This document shows positions 62,698-64,000 of a DNA stretch of 64,000 bases, in pieces. Both the position numbers and the translations under genes were made by a program. This DNA comes from Ornithomonoglobus_A sp045649025 (GTDB lineage Bacteria; Bacillota; Clostridia; UBA1381). Every line of letters begins with the position of its first letter. Within the stretch, counting starts at the first letter, position 1. The notes under the pieces were generated by a model. The model had not been told where the DNA came from and did no database searches. It saw nothing but the letters and a program-made list of their open reading frames with translations. The stretch is taken from positions 1 through 64,000 of the forward strand of contig JAZRPB010000004.1 of assembly GCA_045649025.1 (NCBI GenBank). The letters are read 5' to 3'.

Positions 62698-63852
62698 ATG
62701 AAGAAAATAATGTGCTTTTTTGTTTGTGTGGTTATGCTTTTCGGCACAGTTAATGCAAGTGCTGAAACTGTTGTTGAAACCAACGCAAAGTCAGTTTTAT
62801 TAATGGAGCAATCAACGGGACGTGTTTTATATGAAGAAAATAGTGATGAACAATTACCAATTGCAAGTGTAACAAAAATTATGACAATGCTTCTTATTAT
62901 GGAGGCAGTGGATAATGGCACAATCACACTTGATGATATGGTATCGGTGAGCGAGAATGCAATGAGCTATGGCGGCTCAACAATGTTTTTAGAGGCGGGT
63001 GAACAGTTAAGTGTTCACGATATGCTAAAGGGTATTGCAGTTGCAAGTGCAAATGATGGTTGCGTAGCCATGGCTGAATTTCTTGAAGGATCTGAAGCGG
63101 CTTTTATAGAAAAAATGAATACAAAGGCACAAGAGCTGGGTATGAATAATACACACTTTGCAAACACAAACGGTCTTGATGCTGATGACCATTATTCAAG
63201 TGCAAGAGACGTTGCAATTATGTCACGTGAGCTTTTAAAGCACGAAAAAATATTTGATTATACAACAATATGGATGGATACGTTAAGAGACGGCAAATTT
63301 CAGCTTGCAAACACCAATAAGCTTATACGCTTCTATAACGGTGCGAATGGCTTAAAAACAGGCTCAACATCAAAAGCATTATGTTGCTTGAGTGCCTCTG
63401 CAAAGCGTGATGATATGCAGCTTATAGCAGTTGTTTTAGGTGCTCCAACATCGGCATATAGATTTTCTTCTGCAAAAGCTCTTTTAGATTATGGTTTTGC
63501 AAGCTATAAGATAGAAAAGACTGCCGTTAAGGGTGAAGAAATATCAAGATATGAAATTAAAAAGGGTATAAAAAGTGATGTTGGCGTTTGTGCAAGTGAG
63601 GATTTTAGCATTTTAAAAGCAAGAAATGATAATGAAGAAACTAAAAAGGAAATTATAATTAATGAAGATTTACACGCACCAATAAAAAAAGGTGATAAGG
63701 TTGGTGTTTTAAAGGTTTTATCAAAAGATGGTGAAAAGGAAATTGACCTTGTATCAACAGAGGATATTGAAAAAATGAGCTTAAGAGATATGATAGAGAA
63801 TTTCTTTGATATGCTGATTGGTGCAATAAAAAGCAAGGATAATATTGAATAA
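62698..63852 (+). CDS. D-alanyl-D-alanine carboxypeptidase (DacF/DacB-like)
   Basis: A 384-residue S11 penicillin-binding protein. Signal peptide about 1-22. Motifs: S57-V-T-K60, SANDG (SxN) and LKTGSTSKA. A C-terminal beta domain and an amphipathic end (MIENFFDMLIGAIK) suggest membrane attachment. It follows spoIIM, so a sporulation role (cortex peptidoglycan, DacF-like) is likely. The frame is open from 62638, but GGAG at about 62687 sets the ATG at 62698. Confidence 0.92.
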   Translation: MKKIMCFFVCVVMLFGTVNASAETVVETNAKSVLLMEQSTGRVLYEENSDEQLPIASVTKIMTMLLIMEAVDNGTITLDDMVSVSENAMSYGGSTMFLEAGEQLSVHDMLKGIAVASANDGCVAMAEFLEGSEAAFIEKMNTKAQELGMNNTHFANTNGLDADDHYSSARDVAIMSRELLKHEKIFDYTTIWMDTLRDGKFQLANTNKLIRFYNGANGLKTGSTSKALCCLSASAKRDDMQLIAVVLGAPTSAYRFSSAKALLDYGFASYKIEKTAVKGEEISRYEIKKGIKSDVGVCASEDFSILKARNDNEETKKEIIINEDLHAPIKKGDKVGVLKVLSKDGEKEIDLVSTEDIEKMSLRDMIENFFDMLIGAIKSKDNIE

Positions 63853-63863
63853 TAAAGATAATG

Positions 63864-63892
63864 AAGGGTGAACATAGTTCGCCCTTTTTATA
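63864..63892 (+). terminator. Terminator after the second carboxypeptidase gene
   Basis: AAGGGTGAAC pairs with GTTCGCCCTT (63864-63873, 63877-63886), followed by a T run. Confidence 0.8.
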
Positions 63893-63918
63893 TAAAAAAG
63901 AGTGGATATTATATCCAC
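63893..63918 (-). terminator. Terminator of the partial - strand gene
   Basis: GTGGATA/TATCCAC (63902-63918) with a T run on the - strand (63900-63895). Confidence 0.7.
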
Positions 63919-63932
63919 CCTTAAATCATATT

Positions 63933-64000
63933 TCACTGTTTCTCTGCAATTGGTCCATTAGAGGTTAAAAGTAATTTTATTGACCCCATAGAAGCTATGT
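63933..64000 (-). CDS. C-terminal fragment of an unidentified gene
   Basis: On the - strand an open frame enters from the right edge and ends at TGA (63935-63933). It encodes ...IASMGSIKLLLTSNGPIAEKQ (21 residues shown in part). A terminator follows at the right distance, which supports a real gene. Too short to identify. Confidence 0.4.
   Translation of the reverse strand, partial: IASMGSIKLLLTSNGPIAEKQ

Overview
This is a chromosomal stretch of an AT-rich, endospore-forming member of the Clostridia (Firmicutes). The call rests on the spoIIGA-sigE-sigG block, spoIIM, yunB, the cotJABC coat operon, FMN-riboswitch and T-box control, strong GGAGG-type ribosome binding sites and consensus TTGACA/TATAAT promoters. 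I cannot name the species. I see no phage, transposase, integrase or CRISPR array.

Region 1 (1-21.9 kb, all + strand) is a carbohydrate-utilisation locus. It holds the end of a secreted LamG-like surface protein, a GH78 alpha-L-rhamnosidase, an SGNH esterase, a membrane-anchored AraC regulator resembling B. subtilis YesS, a GH2 beta-galactosidase, a GH39-type glycosidase and an RpiB/LacAB-type isomerase. These are followed by a secreted beta-helix protein, a NodB-type deacetylase, a TIM-barrel isomerase, a ceramidase-like protein and a fucose/arabinose-isomerase-like protein, then galM-galK. The glycosidases have no signal peptide, so imported oligosaccharides are probably cut inside the cell. 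Rhamnose- and galactose-containing pectin (rhamnogalacturonan I) is a reasonable guess for the substrate. No transporter lies in the window.

Region 2 (22-39.9 kb) begins after tRNA-Trp. It contains a two-component system coupled to a GerMN protein, tyrS, a divergent cysteine-synthase paralogue, the FMN-riboswitch riboflavin operon (ribD-ribE-ribBA-ribH) with two exported proteins behind it, engB, a ComF-type phosphoribosyltransferase, a CdaR/PucR-type regulator, a CtpA protease, a sugar nucleotidyltransferase, and cotJABC on the - strand.

Region 3 (40-53.5 kb) carries mutS2, a DUF1015 gene, mgtE, a D,D-carboxypeptidase, cysK (-), a membrane nucleotide-sugar epimerase/dehydratase, and lon (-) preceded by a LonB-like ATPase that has lost its protease domain.

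Region 4 (53.5-64 kb) is mainly sporulation and housekeeping: spoIIGA-sigE-sigG behind a Spo0A-type promoter, asnB, tRNA-Arg, a small DMT transporter, a short conserved-looking gene, T-box-controlled thrS, yunB, spoIIM and a second D,D-carboxypeptidase. A convergent gene runs off the right edge.

The least explained items are a 104-bp structured repeat present twice in opposite orientation (22.3 and 49.9 kb), a hairpin-rich spacer at 33.9-34.05 kb, the hairpin-rich, repeat-flanked spacers around galM-galK, the protease-less LonB, the response regulator-kinase-GerMN operon, and an 11-codon ORF with a strong ribosome binding site before spoIIGA.
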